DNA of 64,000 nt from Sorangium cellulosum So ce56 (GCF_000067165.1 NC_010162.1:1984001-2048000), one strand, 5' to 3'; counted from the stretch's first letter, positions 25,774-35,599 are shown. Notes: generated from the sequence alone by a model not told the origin. Program-made: numbers and translations.

Positions 25774-26778
25774 ATGCGGCTCATCGGACAGATCCACGTT
25801 TCGCTCAAGGGCAGCATCATCCAGCGCAACCCCACCGTCTGGGAGAAGCTGAAGCGCAGCTTCGGCGCCACGGTGGATCTCGACACCGATCGCGTGCGCG
25901 TCGAGCTCGAGGCCACCGCCGTGGTCGATCAGGTGCGGAGGGCGCTCGTCCAGCTCGGGGTCACGAACGCCCTCTCGCTCGTGATCGACGACACCGTCAT
26001 CTTCCAGGACACCGACGGGAAGCCGGACGATCTTCCCGACCTCGTGCTCGCGCTGTCCGAGCATTCCGCCGTGTTCGGGCGCGGGTTCAGCGAGCTCAGG
26101 TTCGCCGCCGAGCACGAGGAGGCGGGGCTGCACCTGGTCATCGAGACGCGGGCGCGCACCGAGCACGCCGACGACGAGCCGGCGGGGCTCGTCTCCATCG
26201 GCGGGCGCCTGCGGGATCTCGAGCCGCGAGCCGGCGAGTCCGCGGAGGACTACCGCCGCCGCGTCGAGCCCCTGGCGAAGGATCCGGCGCTGTTCGAGGC
26301 GGCGCGGCTGCAGTTCGAGTCCTTCGTCGGGCGGGTCGAGGGCGCCCTCAAGGCCACGATGCCGGAGGCGCGCGTGGAGCATCACCACGCCGACGCGCGC
26401 GTCGTGCACGCGCCGGCTGGCGACGGCGCGGGCGCCGAGCAGCCTCCCGTGGGCCCCACGCACCCGGGCTATGACCCGTTCGTCGTCTATTACCCACCCA
26501 GCCCGCTGGGGATGATGCTGGACGTGATGCTCATCACCTCGTTCATGCACATGCTCACGCCTCCACACGTCCTCTTCGTGAACCCGGCGGGCACGATGCT
26601 CGGCACAGCGCAGGAGGCCGCCGAGAATCCTGACCTCTTGAACGGCGCGGATCGCGGCGGCGACGATGACCTCTCGGCGAGCGACGAGGGGGACGCGGCG
26701 GATGACGGCGATCCGTGGGGTGATGACGGCGGCGGGGTCGATGACGGCGGCGGGTTCGACGGCGATTTCGGCGACTGA
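25774..26778 (+). CDS. Unrecognised protein with acidic C-terminal tail
   Basis: The protein is 334 residues. Residues 1-205 are a soluble, mixed alpha/beta region without known motifs. A His-rich stretch (VEHHHADARVVH) comes next, then a Pro/Tyr segment and one hydrophobic stretch (LGMMLDVMLITSFMHML) that could be a membrane helix or buried core. The last 60 residues are strongly acidic and Gly/Asp-rich. It stands alone. I do not recognise a family; the composition is consistent with a real gene because the frame is intact and codon use is normal. Confidence 0.7.
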   Translation: MRLIGQIHVSLKGSIIQRNPTVWEKLKRSFGATVDLDTDRVRVELEATAVVDQVRRALVQLGVTNALSLVIDDTVIFQDTDGKPDDLPDLVLALSEHSAVFGRGFSELRFAAEHEEAGLHLVIETRARTEHADDEPAGLVSIGGRLRDLEPRAGESAEDYRRRVEPLAKDPALFEAARLQFESFVGRVEGALKATMPEARVEHHHADARVVHAPAGDGAGAEQPPVGPTHPGYDPFVVYYPPSPLGMMLDVMLITSFMHMLTPPHVLFVNPAGTMLGTAQEAAENPDLLNGADRGGDDDLSASDEGDAADDGDPWGDDGGGVDDGGGFDGDFGD

Positions 26779-27040
26779 GCCGCTCGCGCCGGGCCGCGGC
26801 GAGGCGCCGCGTCAGGGCCTCGCGCGTCCGTCGCGCGTCCGTCGCGCGCAGGTTCCGGCGCGCGGCTCGCGAGCGCGCCGGCGACGCGCTGACCTCGCGG
26901 CCGAGCGGGCTCGTCCGGCCATGGACGACGACTGGCGATCATGGTACGCCGCGCTACGGCCGTGACCGGCGCTGGCATGCGTATCTATCGCGCTGGCGTG
27001 CTGATGGTCGCGCGCGCCGAACCCTGGACTGGAGAGCGCG

Positions 27041-27367
27041 ATGAACAAGAGCGAGGCGGCGCTTCGGAAGCAGCCGCAGGTGGCGGGCGGGGGAGATCCT
27101 GAGATCGCCAGAGAGGTCCGTACCATCATTGCAGAGCGATGTGGGATGAGCGTCGATGCCGTGACTCCCGACCTGTCGCTCGAGAGCGGCCTCGGCGTGG
27201 ATTCACTGGCGCTCATCGAGGTCAACGTCGCGCTCGAGGAGCGATTCCAGATCGTGGCGCCCGATTTCGCGGCGCCCGATCAGGCGCAGATCAGCACGGT
27301 CGGCGACGTCATCGCCTTCGTCGAGGCGCAGATCGCGGCGCGAGGCGGCCGGGGAGGGGCGCCTTGA
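27041..27367 (+). CDS. Acyl carrier protein
   Basis: This 108-residue carrier has a four-helix carrier fold at about residues 20-100. The phosphopantetheine attachment Ser sits in GLGVDSLALIEV, with the preceding VTPDLSLESG loop typical of stand-alone ACPs. The N-terminal 20 residues are extra. Its stop overlaps the TTG start of the next gene by three bases, and the same coupling links that gene to a fatty acyl-AMP ligase. The carrier probably receives an acyl chain from the ligase and presents it to the methyltransferase. Confidence 0.92.
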   Translation: MNKSEAALRKQPQVAGGGDPEIAREVRTIIAERCGMSVDAVTPDLSLESGLGVDSLALIEVNVALEERFQIVAPDFAAPDQAQISTVGDVIAFVEAQIAARGGRGGAP

Positions 27368-28308
27368 CCGCCCCGCGCACGCGCGCCGAGCGTGAGGCCG
27401 CCGTCCGGACGCCCGAGGAGCAGCGGGAGCACGAGCGGCGGGAGGTCGCAGCTCATTACCAGAACGACCCGGAGATATTCTCCATGGTCCTCGACAGCCG
27501 CCTGGCCTACGCGACGGGCATCTTCCTCGATCCTGCCGAGAGCCTCGAGGCGGCGCAAGAGCGGAAGTACGACTGGGTCCGCCGCGAGCTCGACATCCAC
27601 CCCGGAGAGCGCGTCCTCGACGTGGGGTGCGGCTGGGGCTCGAACCTCATCTATCTCGCCGAGCGCACCGGCGGGAGCTTCCATGGCGTCACGCTGAGCG
27701 ACAAGCAGCGGCAGGAGGCGCTCCGCCGCGCCGACCGGGCGGGCGTCGCCTCGCGCGTCCGCATCGACCTCGCTCATATCGAGGACATCGATCTCGCGCC
27801 CGAGTCGCTCGACGCCGTGCTGTTCGTCGGCAGCATCGTGCACATGCACAACCGCGAGCGGATCCACCAGAAGATCGCCGCCGCGCTGCGCCCGGGCGGC
27901 AGGCTGCTCATCTCCGACTGTTATTTCCCGGCGCGCGCCCGCGGGGACCGGGAGAGCTCTGCGACCCAGTACATCTTCGTCGAGGCGCTCGGCTATTGCC
28001 GCCTGATCTCGCTGGCCGAGGAGCTCGGGATGATCGAGCAGGCCGGCCTCGATGTCCGGCGCGTCGAGGATCTCACGAGCTCGTACGTGCACACGGTCGC
28101 CCGGTGGATCGACAACGTGCGCGCGAACCGCGCCCGGATCGACGCCCGCGCGCCCGGCTTCTCGCGGCTGCTCCAGACGTACATGACCGTGGGCCGGCTC
28201 TCCTTCGCGCGCCGCACCGCGCTCGAGTACATGATCGTGGCGACGAAGGGCGGCGGCCGCGAGCGCCTCGGCGTCGCGCCCTCGCCCGAGCCGGGGCGCG
28301 CGCCGTGA
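27364..28308 (+). CDS. CMAS/Cfa-like methyltransferase coupled to ACP and FAAL
   Basis: The protein is 314 residues from a TTG at 27364, with GGAGGGG upstream and TTGA overlap with the ACP stop. The N-terminus HYQNDPEIFSMVLDSRLAYATG resembles the lipid-binding opening of cyclopropane-fatty-acid synthases, followed by the SAM loop VLDVGCGWGSN and GVTLSDKQ. These enzymes modify acyl chains by cyclopropanation or methylation. In this operon the likely substrate is an ACP-bound acyl chain rather than a phospholipid; this is inference. Other small-molecule methyltransferases share part of the fold. Confidence 0.83.
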   Translation: MTAPRTRAEREAAVRTPEEQREHERREVAAHYQNDPEIFSMVLDSRLAYATGIFLDPAESLEAAQERKYDWVRRELDIHPGERVLDVGCGWGSNLIYLAERTGGSFHGVTLSDKQRQEALRRADRAGVASRVRIDLAHIEDIDLAPESLDAVLFVGSIVHMHNRERIHQKIAAALRPGGRLLISDCYFPARARGDRESSATQYIFVEALGYCRLISLAEELGMIEQAGLDVRRVEDLTSSYVHTVARWIDNVRANRARIDARAPGFSRLLQTYMTVGRLSFARRTALEYMIVATKGGGRERLGVAPSPEPGRAP

Positions 28309-29978
28309 GCCGCGGGCTCTCTGCGCGGACGGTCGCGGGCCTGCTCAGGGCGCGGGCCGAGGCGACGCCGGATCGATTCGGATTCTATCACAAGCAGCAG
28401 GGCGAGTTCGTCGGGTGGTCGTGGGCGGAGTACTGGCGCCGCGCGTGCGCGGCGGCGTCGGGCCTGCTCGCGGCGGGGGTGCGCCCGGGCGATCGCGTGC
28501 TCCTGCTCGTGACGGACGTGGAGGTGGCGGTGCCGTGTCTCTTCGGCGTCTGGGTGCTCGGCGCGGTGCCGATCCAGGTCGGGGTGCCCTACCGGCTCAC
28601 GGACGTGGCGGCGTTCCTCGGCGAGCTCCGGAGGACGGCCGCCCGCGTCGGCGCGCGCGCGCTCGTTGTCTCGTCCGCGCTGCTCGGCTTCGCGCAGGGC
28701 GAGGAGGGGGCGGACGATCTCGTCCAGCTCGCCGCCGAGCCGCTGCTCGACGCGCCCCTCGCGGGCTCGCTGCCCGATCCGGAGCGCGCGCCCGGGCCCG
28801 CGCTCATCCAGCTCACGAGCGGCAGCACCGGGCACCCGCGCGGCGTCGTGATCCCGCACGAGCGGCTGATGCTGCACCTCGACGCGATGAGCCAGCGGCT
28901 CCCGGTGCGCGGCGAGGGCGCGGGGGGCGTCTCGTGGCTGCCGCTCCACCACGACATGGGCCTCGTCGGCGGGCTGCTCTTCCCGCTCTTCAACGATTTC
29001 CCCGTTCACATGCTCTCGCCGCTCGAGTTTCGGACGCGGCCTTTCTCGTGGCTCGCGGAGATGTCGAGCATCCGGGGTGTCATCTCGCTCGGGCCGCCGA
29101 GCGCTTATGCCATCTGCATCGGCCTCGCCCGTCGCGCCGTCGAGGCGGGCCTGGATCTCGGCGCGTGGCGGTGCGCGATGATCGGCGCCGAGCCGATCTC
29201 CCCCGCCTTGCTCCGCCGCTTCGCCGAGGCGTTCAAGCCTTGTGGCTTCCGCGTCGAGGCGTTCTTCCCCGTCTACGGGCTGGCCGAGGCGACGGTCGCC
29301 GTGACCTTCCCCGACCTCTACGCCGAGCCGCGCGCCCTCACGGTGGATCGCGGCCTTTTGGAGCGCGAGGGCCGCGTCGAGGAGGCCGCGCCTGGCCCCC
29401 TCTCGCTGGAGCTCGCCGGCGTCGGCAGGCCGATCCCGCACACGGAGATCCGGATCGTGGACGCCCAGCGCAGCCCCGTCCCGGAGCGCACGGTGGGGGA
29501 GATCGAGGTGCGCTCGGAGACGGTGATGGAGGGCTATTTCAACGAGCCCGAGGCGACCGCCGAGGCGCTCGTGGGCGGGTGGCTGCGCACGGGCGATCTC
29601 GGGTTCATCGATCGCGGGACGCTGTTCGTCACCGGCCGGAAGAAGGAGGTGATCATCAAGGGCGGTCACACGATGATCCCCGCCGTGATCGAGGAGATCG
29701 CCGCCCGGGTCGACGGGATCCGGGCCGGGTGCGTGGTCGCGGTCGGGCTGTTCGTCGAGGAGCGCCAGACCGAGTCGGTCTATGTGGTGGCCGAGACACG
29801 CGCCGAGGCGTCCGAGCACGCCGGCCTCGCGGAGCGCGTGCGGGAGGCGCTGCGGGCGAACGGCGTCACGGTCGACCAGGTCGTCCTGGTTCCGCCGGGC
29901 GAGCTGCCCAAGACGACGAGCGGCAAGCTGCGACGCCGGGAGGTCGCCGAGCGGCTGCGCGCGGGGGGGCTTCGCTGA
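28305..29978 (+). CDS. Fatty acyl-AMP ligase (FAAL)
   Basis: This 557-residue adenylate-forming enzyme starts at GTG 28305, inside the preceding stop (GTGA). Motifs in order are the phosphate loop LTSGSTGHPRGV, the FAAL-like YGLAEATVAV, GDLGFIDRGTLFVTGRKKEVIIKGG with the hinge, and the C-terminal catalytic Lys in KTTSGKLRR. The long stretch between YGLAEAT and the hinge is characteristic of FAALs, which activate fatty acids as acyl-adenylates and load them onto ACPs instead of CoA. With the carrier and methyltransferase in the same operon it likely starts a specialised lipid or lipopeptide pathway. Confidence 0.9.
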   Translation: MSRGLSARTVAGLLRARAEATPDRFGFYHKQQGEFVGWSWAEYWRRACAAASGLLAAGVRPGDRVLLLVTDVEVAVPCLFGVWVLGAVPIQVGVPYRLTDVAAFLGELRRTAARVGARALVVSSALLGFAQGEEGADDLVQLAAEPLLDAPLAGSLPDPERAPGPALIQLTSGSTGHPRGVVIPHERLMLHLDAMSQRLPVRGEGAGGVSWLPLHHDMGLVGGLLFPLFNDFPVHMLSPLEFRTRPFSWLAEMSSIRGVISLGPPSAYAICIGLARRAVEAGLDLGAWRCAMIGAEPISPALLRRFAEAFKPCGFRVEAFFPVYGLAEATVAVTFPDLYAEPRALTVDRGLLEREGRVEEAAPGPLSLELAGVGRPIPHTEIRIVDAQRSPVPERTVGEIEVRSETVMEGYFNEPEATAEALVGGWLRTGDLGFIDRGTLFVTGRKKEVIIKGGHTMIPAVIEEIAARVDGIRAGCVVAVGLFVEERQTESVYVVAETRAEASEHAGLAERVREALRANGVTVDQVVLVPPGELPKTTSGKLRRREVAERLRAGGLR

Positions 29979-30290
<312 letters not shown>

Positions 30291-30476
30291 ATGTTGAGCA
30301 GCCCGCGAGACCACAAGTCCACCTGTCCCTCCCCGCTTTCGCCCGAGGCGCGCGCGTGGGAGCTGGAGCAGCTCCGGGCGCTCGGCCTCGAAGACGACGA
30401 CTGGTGCTCGGACGATCAATGCCCCTTCTGTGCCGGGCGGCCCCTGTCCGTAGAGAGCAAACGAGCGCACGGGTGA
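30291..30476 (+). CDS. Possible 61-residue Cys-containing small protein
   Basis: From the ATG at 30291 a 61-residue frame runs with protein-like composition in its second half (WELEQLRALGLEDDDWC, then DQCPFCAG). The CxxC could bind zinc. No good ribosome site is visible and the N-terminal half is low-complexity. It may equally be the tail of a lost gene. Confidence 0.35.
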   Translation: MLSSPRDHKSTCPSPLSPEARAWELEQLRALGLEDDDWCSDDQCPFCAGRPLSVESKRAHG

Positions 30477-30535
30477 GCGGCGCCCTCGGTCGGGGCCGGG
30501 TCACCGGCGCGAGCGGCCGGTGACCCGCACGGGGA

Positions 30536-31765
30536 TCACTCTGCGATCTTCGCCTTCACCCACTTGCCCGACTCGGTGAGGTCGTTGTCGTTCCAGTTGC
30601 CCATCTGGTTTGCGTTGGGCCTGAGCGCGGAGCACGCCTCGGCCTTGTCGCCCAGCGACCAGTTGGCCCAGCTGATGTTGTGCGAGTCCAGGAAGTCGAG
30701 CCAGGTCTGCGACTCGCCGAGGTTGAGCTGGCCGTTGCCGTCGGCGGAGCAGGTCCCCCACTCGGTCACGAACAGCGCCAGCTTCTTGTTGATGGCTTTC
30801 TGGGCCTTGTCGCGCAGCGACGCCTTGTGCGTGTTGGCGTAGAAGTGGAGGGTGTACGCCACGTTCTGATCGCTGAGGGGATTGTCCGCGGCGATGTCGA
30901 CGTCCTGCGACCAGTTCGGCGAGCCGACGATGACCAGGTTGTTCGCGCCCTGGCCGCGGATCTCGGAGATCACCGCCTCGGCGTAGGACTTCACCGCGGG
31001 CCAGGTGTTCGTGTTGAGGGGCTCGTTGAAGACCTCGAAGATGACGTTGGGCGTGTTCTTGTAGGCCTGCGCCACCTCGCGGAAGTAGCTCTTCGCCAGG
31101 TCCAGGTGCTGGTGCGCGTTGTGATCGTGCCAGTCGAGGATGACGTAGATGCCCTTCGCGATCGCCGCGTCGGCGATGGTCTTCGCCTTGGCCTTCTGGG
31201 CGCCCGCGTCCTGGAGGTACCCGTCTTCGCCCTCGATGCCCATGGCGGCACGGACGACGGTCGACTCCCAGTTGTCCGCGAGCGAGTTGACGACATTGCC
31301 GTTGTAGTAGTTGCTCCACTGGCTCCAGAACAGGCTCATGCCCTTGAGCTGGACCGGGGACCCGTGCTCGCCGACGATGTTGCCGTTCATGACCCGGAGC
31401 CGGCCATGACGCTCGACCGGCGTGCCGTCCGTGGGCACCCCCCCGGTGCTCGCGCTCGTCGTGGACGAGGCCGATGTCGTCGCCGAGGTCGTCGAGGCGC
31501 TCGAGGTCGTCGAGGCGCTCGAGGTCGTCGCGCTCGCGGAGGTCGTCGAGGCGCTCGAGGTCGTCGCGCCCGCGGAGGTCGTCGAGGCGCTCGAGGTCGT
31601 CGCGCTCGCGGAGGTCGCCCCGCCGCCGCCGCCCGCGCCGCCCACCCCGTCGTCCGTCCCCGCGTCACCGCAGCCGATCAGCACGGTGGCTTGCAACGCA
31701 ACCACTGCAAGGCCGAATGACCACTTCGACCTGCCAAGCACACCGCGAAGCAAAACTCTTTTCAT
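30536..31765 (-). CDS. GH5 endoglucanase, lipoprotein
   Basis: The protein is 409 residues from ATG 31765, five bases after GGAGG. The signal ends in the lipobox VLIGC. A Ser/Ala/Thr linker of about 65 residues, encoded by 36-bp DNA repeats, leads to a TIM-barrel cellulase domain. The acid/base Glu is in VIFEVFNEPLN and the nucleophile Glu in ALFVTEWG, the two signatures of glycoside hydrolase family 5. It hydrolyses beta-1,4-glucan such as cellulose at the cell surface. A likely promoter lies 118-146 bases upstream. A surface cellulase fits a Sorangium-like host. Confidence 0.92.
   Translation of the reverse strand: MKRVLLRGVLGRSKWSFGLAVVALQATVLIGCGDAGTDDGVGGAGGGGGATSASATTSSASTTSAGATTSSASTTSASATTSSASTTSSASTTSATTSASSTTSASTGGVPTDGTPVERHGRLRVMNGNIVGEHGSPVQLKGMSLFWSQWSNYYNGNVVNSLADNWESTVVRAAMGIEGEDGYLQDAGAQKAKAKTIADAAIAKGIYVILDWHDHNAHQHLDLAKSYFREVAQAYKNTPNVIFEVFNEPLNTNTWPAVKSYAEAVISEIRGQGANNLVIVGSPNWSQDVDIAADNPLSDQNVAYTLHFYANTHKASLRDKAQKAINKKLALFVTEWGTCSADGNGQLNLGESQTWLDFLDSHNISWANWSLGDKAEACSALRPNANQMGNWNDNDLTESGKWVKAKIAE
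31481..31617. repeat. 36-bp coding repeat for the cellulase linker
   Basis: About three and a half copies of a 36-bp unit (plus-strand core GAGGTCGTCGAGGCGCTC) encode the Ser/Ala/Thr linker on the minus strand. Copies differ by one or two bases and keep the frame, so linker length can vary by whole units. Confidence 0.8.
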
Positions 31766-32259
31766 CATGTCCTCCAAGAGAAGTATCCGGATGGCGCGGC
31801 ATTAGAAGGGCAGTTCAGCGCCATGGCAAGCCCTCCGCGTGCCTCTGACCAAGGGATGAAATCCACGCCGCTTGTATGGCAAAATACAGTATCGGTGCGC
31901 GCAGGTGACAACTGCGGCCGGTGGTCTCCAGCGAGACCGTGAGGCGAAGCCTTCACGGGCGCCGATCCGAGGGAGCCGTGGTGTGCAGGCAACAGAAATT
32001 TCGCAAAAAATATGCCAGTTGGCGGAGCCCGTGATGCGGAAGCTGCTGCGCTGCGTCTCTGGTCCGCGCGGGGGGCTGCGCCGCGCGGGTCCACGCAGGC
32101 TACGGTGTTCCCCTTGGTGGTCGGGTGACCACCCTGGGCAACCGCCTATCCATGCGCAGGGCGTCAATATTGCTCAGGAAATTGCGAGCGACCGCCCCCC
32201 GGGATGTCAAGCCTCGAGCGCCGCGCCCGGCTCGTCTCGCCGCGCCGTCGAGGCGCTCG
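31766..32259. other. Intergenic region upstream of the cellulase
   Basis: No convincing gene is present; short open frames here have random composition. It is less GC-rich than its surroundings around 31870-32010 and contains the cellulase promoter candidate. Confidence 0.55.
31883..31911 (-). promoter_or_regulatory. Candidate promoter of the GH5 cellulase gene
   Basis: On the minus strand TTGTCA (31911-31906) and TGTATT (31888-31883) are separated by 17 bases. The -35 box matches at five of six positions and the -10 at four of six. It lies about 118 bases from the ATG. Confidence 0.45.
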
Positions 32260-33735
32260 TCACGTCGGCACCGGCACTGGCGGCGGCTCGTCGTCCGGCG
32301 CGATGCAGGCGGACAGGTCGAACAGCATGAAGAGCAGCGCCTTCTCCTGGGGGGGCAGCTCATGCATCGCCCCGTCGCGGCCTTCACAGCCGCTCGGGAA
32401 CGGCGCCCCGGCGACGTCGCTCGCCGCCACGTGGATGTCCGTGTACACGAACCTGCCGCACTGCGCTTCTTCCGGCGCGCCGATGGGCGTGTTGAACGTG
32501 AAGTATTTGACCCCCGCGGGCGCGTCGAAATCGGTGTTGGCCTCGTTGTAGAGCCACCGCGTCGCGATCTCCTCGTTCACCGAGTCGACCCAGTGCTGCG
32601 GATCGTCGATCTCGATCTGCCCGGGCACGGTCGACGCGCCCACGTTGGCGAGCCAGTCCCGGAGCGCCAGGCCCTTCGGGAACGTGGTGTCGACGAGCAC
32701 GGGGAGCCCGTCGTCGGGATCGCTCTCCTCGTCCCATTCGGCCGTCTCCGGGAACCGCTCCGGCCCGAGCCGGAGCCAGGTGTTGTGCCAGTGCGACGCG
32801 AACACGCGGCCTCCCGCGGAGGCGTAGTCGAACATCGCTCGCAGCGCGGCCTCCGGCTTGTCGTCCCCGAACTCGGAGCCCTCGCACGACAGGATCACCA
32901 TGTCGTATCGACGCAGCGTATCGAGCGAGCCCCAGAACTCGCGCGCGAGGGAGAAGGGGGCGCCGTCGTTCAGGCCGTCTCGGTACCTGCTCGTCGCGCT
33001 GTCGCCCTCGATGGCGCGCCCGGCGAACAGGTTCACCCGCCCGTCGCCCGCCTCCGGCGTGAACTCCGACGCGTCGATTCCCATCTTGTACAGCAGGCAC
33101 TCCAGCACGTCCGAGCCGCCGGTCGTCAGCGCGATCTTCGGGAGGTGGCCCTCCGCCTTGCTGCGCGGCAGGCGGACCGTCCTGTCCACGGTCGGGTTGT
33201 CGACGCACCCCTCGACCTTCGGCAGCGTGATCTGGCGCCGCCATTTGCCGAGCTGGACGACCAGCGGGATATCCACCCCGACGGGCACGTTCTCCAGCAC
33301 GAAGCGCCCGTTCGTGTCCGTCAGCGCGGTCGCGATCGGATCGCCGGAGAGCGTCACATCGCACCGATCGCAGCTCGCCCCGTCGGTGATGGGCTCAAGC
33401 TCCCTGTTCGGGACGTACACCGTGACGTTGTACAGCGGGAGTTTGCCCGCGGGCTCGTACACGGTGCCGCTCACGGTGGTCGTGCCGCCGCCTGGACAGG
33501 CGATTTGCTGGCACTCGAGCCCTTCGCACCCGCCGCTCGTGACCCCTGACCCGCCGCTCCCCGCCAGGAAGGGGATTCCCCCGGAGCCGCCACCCCCCGC
33601 GCTCTGGTCGGCGCCGCCTCCGGACGTGGCGCCGATCGTCCCGCCGGAATCGCCGCAGGAGCATCCGCCAGCGACAGCCGGGGCCATGGCCGCCGCGGCC
33701 AGGAGCCATCGGGCGCTGCCATGCACTGTCCCCAT
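32260..33735 (-). CDS. Large secreted lipoprotein with a carboxypeptidase-regulatory-like domain
   Basis: The protein is 491 residues from ATG 33735, five bases after GGAGGA. The N-terminus is a signal with lipobox AGGC, then a Gly/Ser linker. Residues about 100-200 form a carboxypeptidase regulatory-like beta-sandwich (TVSGTVYEPAGKLPLYNVTV..TDTNGRFVLENVPVG). The remaining 290 residues look like a ThuA/glutamine-amidotransferase-like alpha/beta domain (YDMVILSCEGSEFG..FDYASAGGRVFASHWHN). It has no clear catalytic triad. The layout is common in myxobacterial surface proteins of unknown role. Confidence 0.82.
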   Translation of the reverse strand: MGTVHGSARWLLAAAAMAPAVAGGCSCGDSGGTIGATSGGGADQSAGGGGSGGIPFLAGSGGSGVTSGGCEGLECQQIACPGGGTTTVSGTVYEPAGKLPLYNVTVYVPNRELEPITDGASCDRCDVTLSGDPIATALTDTNGRFVLENVPVGVDIPLVVQLGKWRRQITLPKVEGCVDNPTVDRTVRLPRSKAEGHLPKIALTTGGSDVLECLLYKMGIDASEFTPEAGDGRVNLFAGRAIEGDSATSRYRDGLNDGAPFSLAREFWGSLDTLRRYDMVILSCEGSEFGDDKPEAALRAMFDYASAGGRVFASHWHNTWLRLGPERFPETAEWDEESDPDDGLPVLVDTTFPKGLALRDWLANVGASTVPGQIEIDDPQHWVDSVNEEIATRWLYNEANTDFDAPAGVKYFTFNTPIGAPEEAQCGRFVYTDIHVAASDVAGAPFPSGCEGRDGAMHELPPQEKALLFMLFDLSACIAPDDEPPPVPVPT

Positions 33736-34095
33736 TCGATCCTCCAGGCGCAGAGAGGCGAGCGTGCCCTGTTCCGCCCATTCCAAGAGTAATCGATACG
33801 CGAGGATACGGGAAGGGACAACCATGCAAGGATGCGAGCGAGAACACGCTGCTGCGTGCGTTGACGGAAGCCCTCCTCCCCGTCTGCGCCGCCGGGGGCG
33901 GCGCGGGGCAGTCGGGTGTCATTCGCTCGGTTTCGCTCGGCTTCGCTCTGCCTCGCTAGGTTCCCGTGCGATCGAGCGGACCGTGAGGAGACAGGCGACA
34001 GCGGCACCAACCTTCGTTCCGCGTACCACCGCGCCCCGCGGCCGCGCGCGAGACCGCGAGACGGCGCCCGTGTGGCCGTGTTCCGTCATGGCGAG
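33736..34095. other. 360-bp intergenic region with a 10-bp repeat
   Basis: There is no gene with protein-like composition here. Four consecutive 10-bp units (TTCGCTCGG-type) lie at 33921-33960. The rest serves as the divergent upstream region of the secreted lipoprotein and the MATE transporter. Confidence 0.6.
33921..33960. repeat. Four 10-bp direct repeats
   Basis: Units ATTCGCTCGG, TTTCGCTCGG, CTTCGCTCTG and CCTCGCTAGG follow each other without gaps. They lie between divergent genes. Confidence 0.75.
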
Positions 34096-35511
34096 ATGCC
34101 CCTCGGCAGAGTAGGATGCGGCGCTTTGCAATCGGTCCTACCTGCCCCCGCTCTCCCTCGCCCGCGTTTGCTGGAGATCACCTGGCCCATCTTCAGCGAG
34201 AACCTGCTGCACATGCTCGTCGGCGTGTTCGGCGTATGGCTGGTCAGCCGCCTCTCGGACGAGGCCGCCGCCGCGTACGGGCTGTCCAACCAGATCATGT
34301 TGACCTTCATGATCACCTTTCGCTTCGTCAGCGTCGGCGCGAGCGTGGTCGTGACCCAGTATCTCGGCGCGCGGGACCGCGCCGGGGCGGAGCAGGTCGC
34401 GCGGGCGTCGCTCGCGGCCAATCTCTGGCTCGGCGTCTTCAGCTTCGCCGTCATCGCGATCGGCGCGAGGCCGCTGCTCGAGCTGATGCGCCTGCCGCCA
34501 TCCCTGTTCCCGATCGCGGAGCCTTACCTGATCGCCGTCGGCGTGATGCTGGCGTTCGACGCGGTGAATTTCTCGATGGGCTCGGTGTTGCGCGCGCACA
34601 CCTACACCCGCGACACGCTGCGCCTCATCGTCGTCATGTACGTCGTGCAGCTCGCGCTCAGCCTGCCGCTCATGTTCGGTGTCGCCGGGGCTCCGGGGCT
34701 CGGCATGATGGGGCTCGCGCTCGCCGCGGTGGTCGGGCGCGCGCTCTCGTTCTGGATGCACCGGCAGCTCTGGATCTCGCGCCTCGGCATCCGCCCGACC
34801 TTCGAGGATTTCTGGCGCATTCGCCCCGATCGCCTCCGCGAGATGCTGCACATCGGCCTTCCGGGGGCGGGCGAGAACGTGGTCTATCGCATCAGCTTCA
34901 TGATCATCCTCGCGATGGTCGCCAACATGGGGCAGACGGCGCTCACCACCCATACGTACACGATGCAGATCATGCACTTTCTGCTCCTGTTCGGCATGGC
35001 GATCGGCTTCGGGACCGAGATCGTGGTCGGACACCACATCGGCGCCGGCGATCTGCAGGGCGCCGATCGGCTGGTGCGCGGCGGCCTGGCGATCGGGTTC
35101 TGCGTGTGCGTGAGCCTGGTGCTCGCCACCGCGCTGCTCGGCCCCCACCTGCTCGGCCTCTTCTCGCGCGATCCCGAGGTGATCGCCACCGGCTCCCGGC
35201 TGCTGTGGCTGACCCTCCTCGTCGAGCCGGGCCGCACGCTCAACCTGGTCGTCATCAACGGGCTCCGCGCCACCGGCGACGCCCGCTTCCCGGTCGGGTT
35301 CGGCGTCTTCTCGATGTTCGCCGTGGCCGTCGGGCTGTCCTGGCTGCTCGGCGTCCACCTCGGCTGGGGGCTCGCCGGCGTCTGGGTCGCCTACGCCGCC
35401 GACGAGTGGGTCCGCGGGCTGGTCATGGCCGCGCGCTGGCACTTCCTCGGCTGGGTGCCCCACGCGCGGCGCACCTTCCGCCGGGTGCGGCTGAGCAGCC
35501 GCCCCGCGTGA
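34096..35511 (+). CDS. MATE-family efflux transporter
   Basis: This integral membrane protein of about 471 residues has twelve hydrophobic segments. The N-terminal half shows ITWPIFSENLLHMLVGVFGVW and VTQYLGARDR, and the middle LHIGLPGAGENVVYR, all characteristic of multidrug and toxic-compound extrusion transporters, which export drugs or metabolites using Na+ or H+ gradients. The frame is open to 33916; the ATG at 34096 is a compromise and in-frame TTG codons at 34126 and 34168 are possible. It is not in an obvious operon. Confidence 0.88.
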   Translation: MPLGRVGCGALQSVLPAPALPRPRLLEITWPIFSENLLHMLVGVFGVWLVSRLSDEAAAAYGLSNQIMLTFMITFRFVSVGASVVVTQYLGARDRAGAEQVARASLAANLWLGVFSFAVIAIGARPLLELMRLPPSLFPIAEPYLIAVGVMLAFDAVNFSMGSVLRAHTYTRDTLRLIVVMYVVQLALSLPLMFGVAGAPGLGMMGLALAAVVGRALSFWMHRQLWISRLGIRPTFEDFWRIRPDRLREMLHIGLPGAGENVVYRISFMIILAMVANMGQTALTTHTYTMQIMHFLLLFGMAIGFGTEIVVGHHIGAGDLQGADRLVRGGLAIGFCVCVSLVLATALLGPHLLGLFSRDPEVIATGSRLLWLTLLVEPGRTLNLVVINGLRATGDARFPVGFGVFSMFAVAVGLSWLLGVHLGWGLAGVWVAYAADEWVRGLVMAARWHFLGWVPHARRTFRRVRLSSRPA

Positions 35512-35599
35512 GCGCTCGCGCTCACGCTTGCCGAGCAACCGCCCCGAGCAAGGGTGAAGCGCCGCCCGGTGGAAGGCGGCCGGGGAGGCCGGGCGCCGG

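Noticed and set aside
31872..32330. Plus-strand 152-codon frame upstream of the cellulase
   Set aside because: Its composition is random; no ribosome site or motif is seen, and it overlaps the 3' end of the secreted lipoprotein gene.
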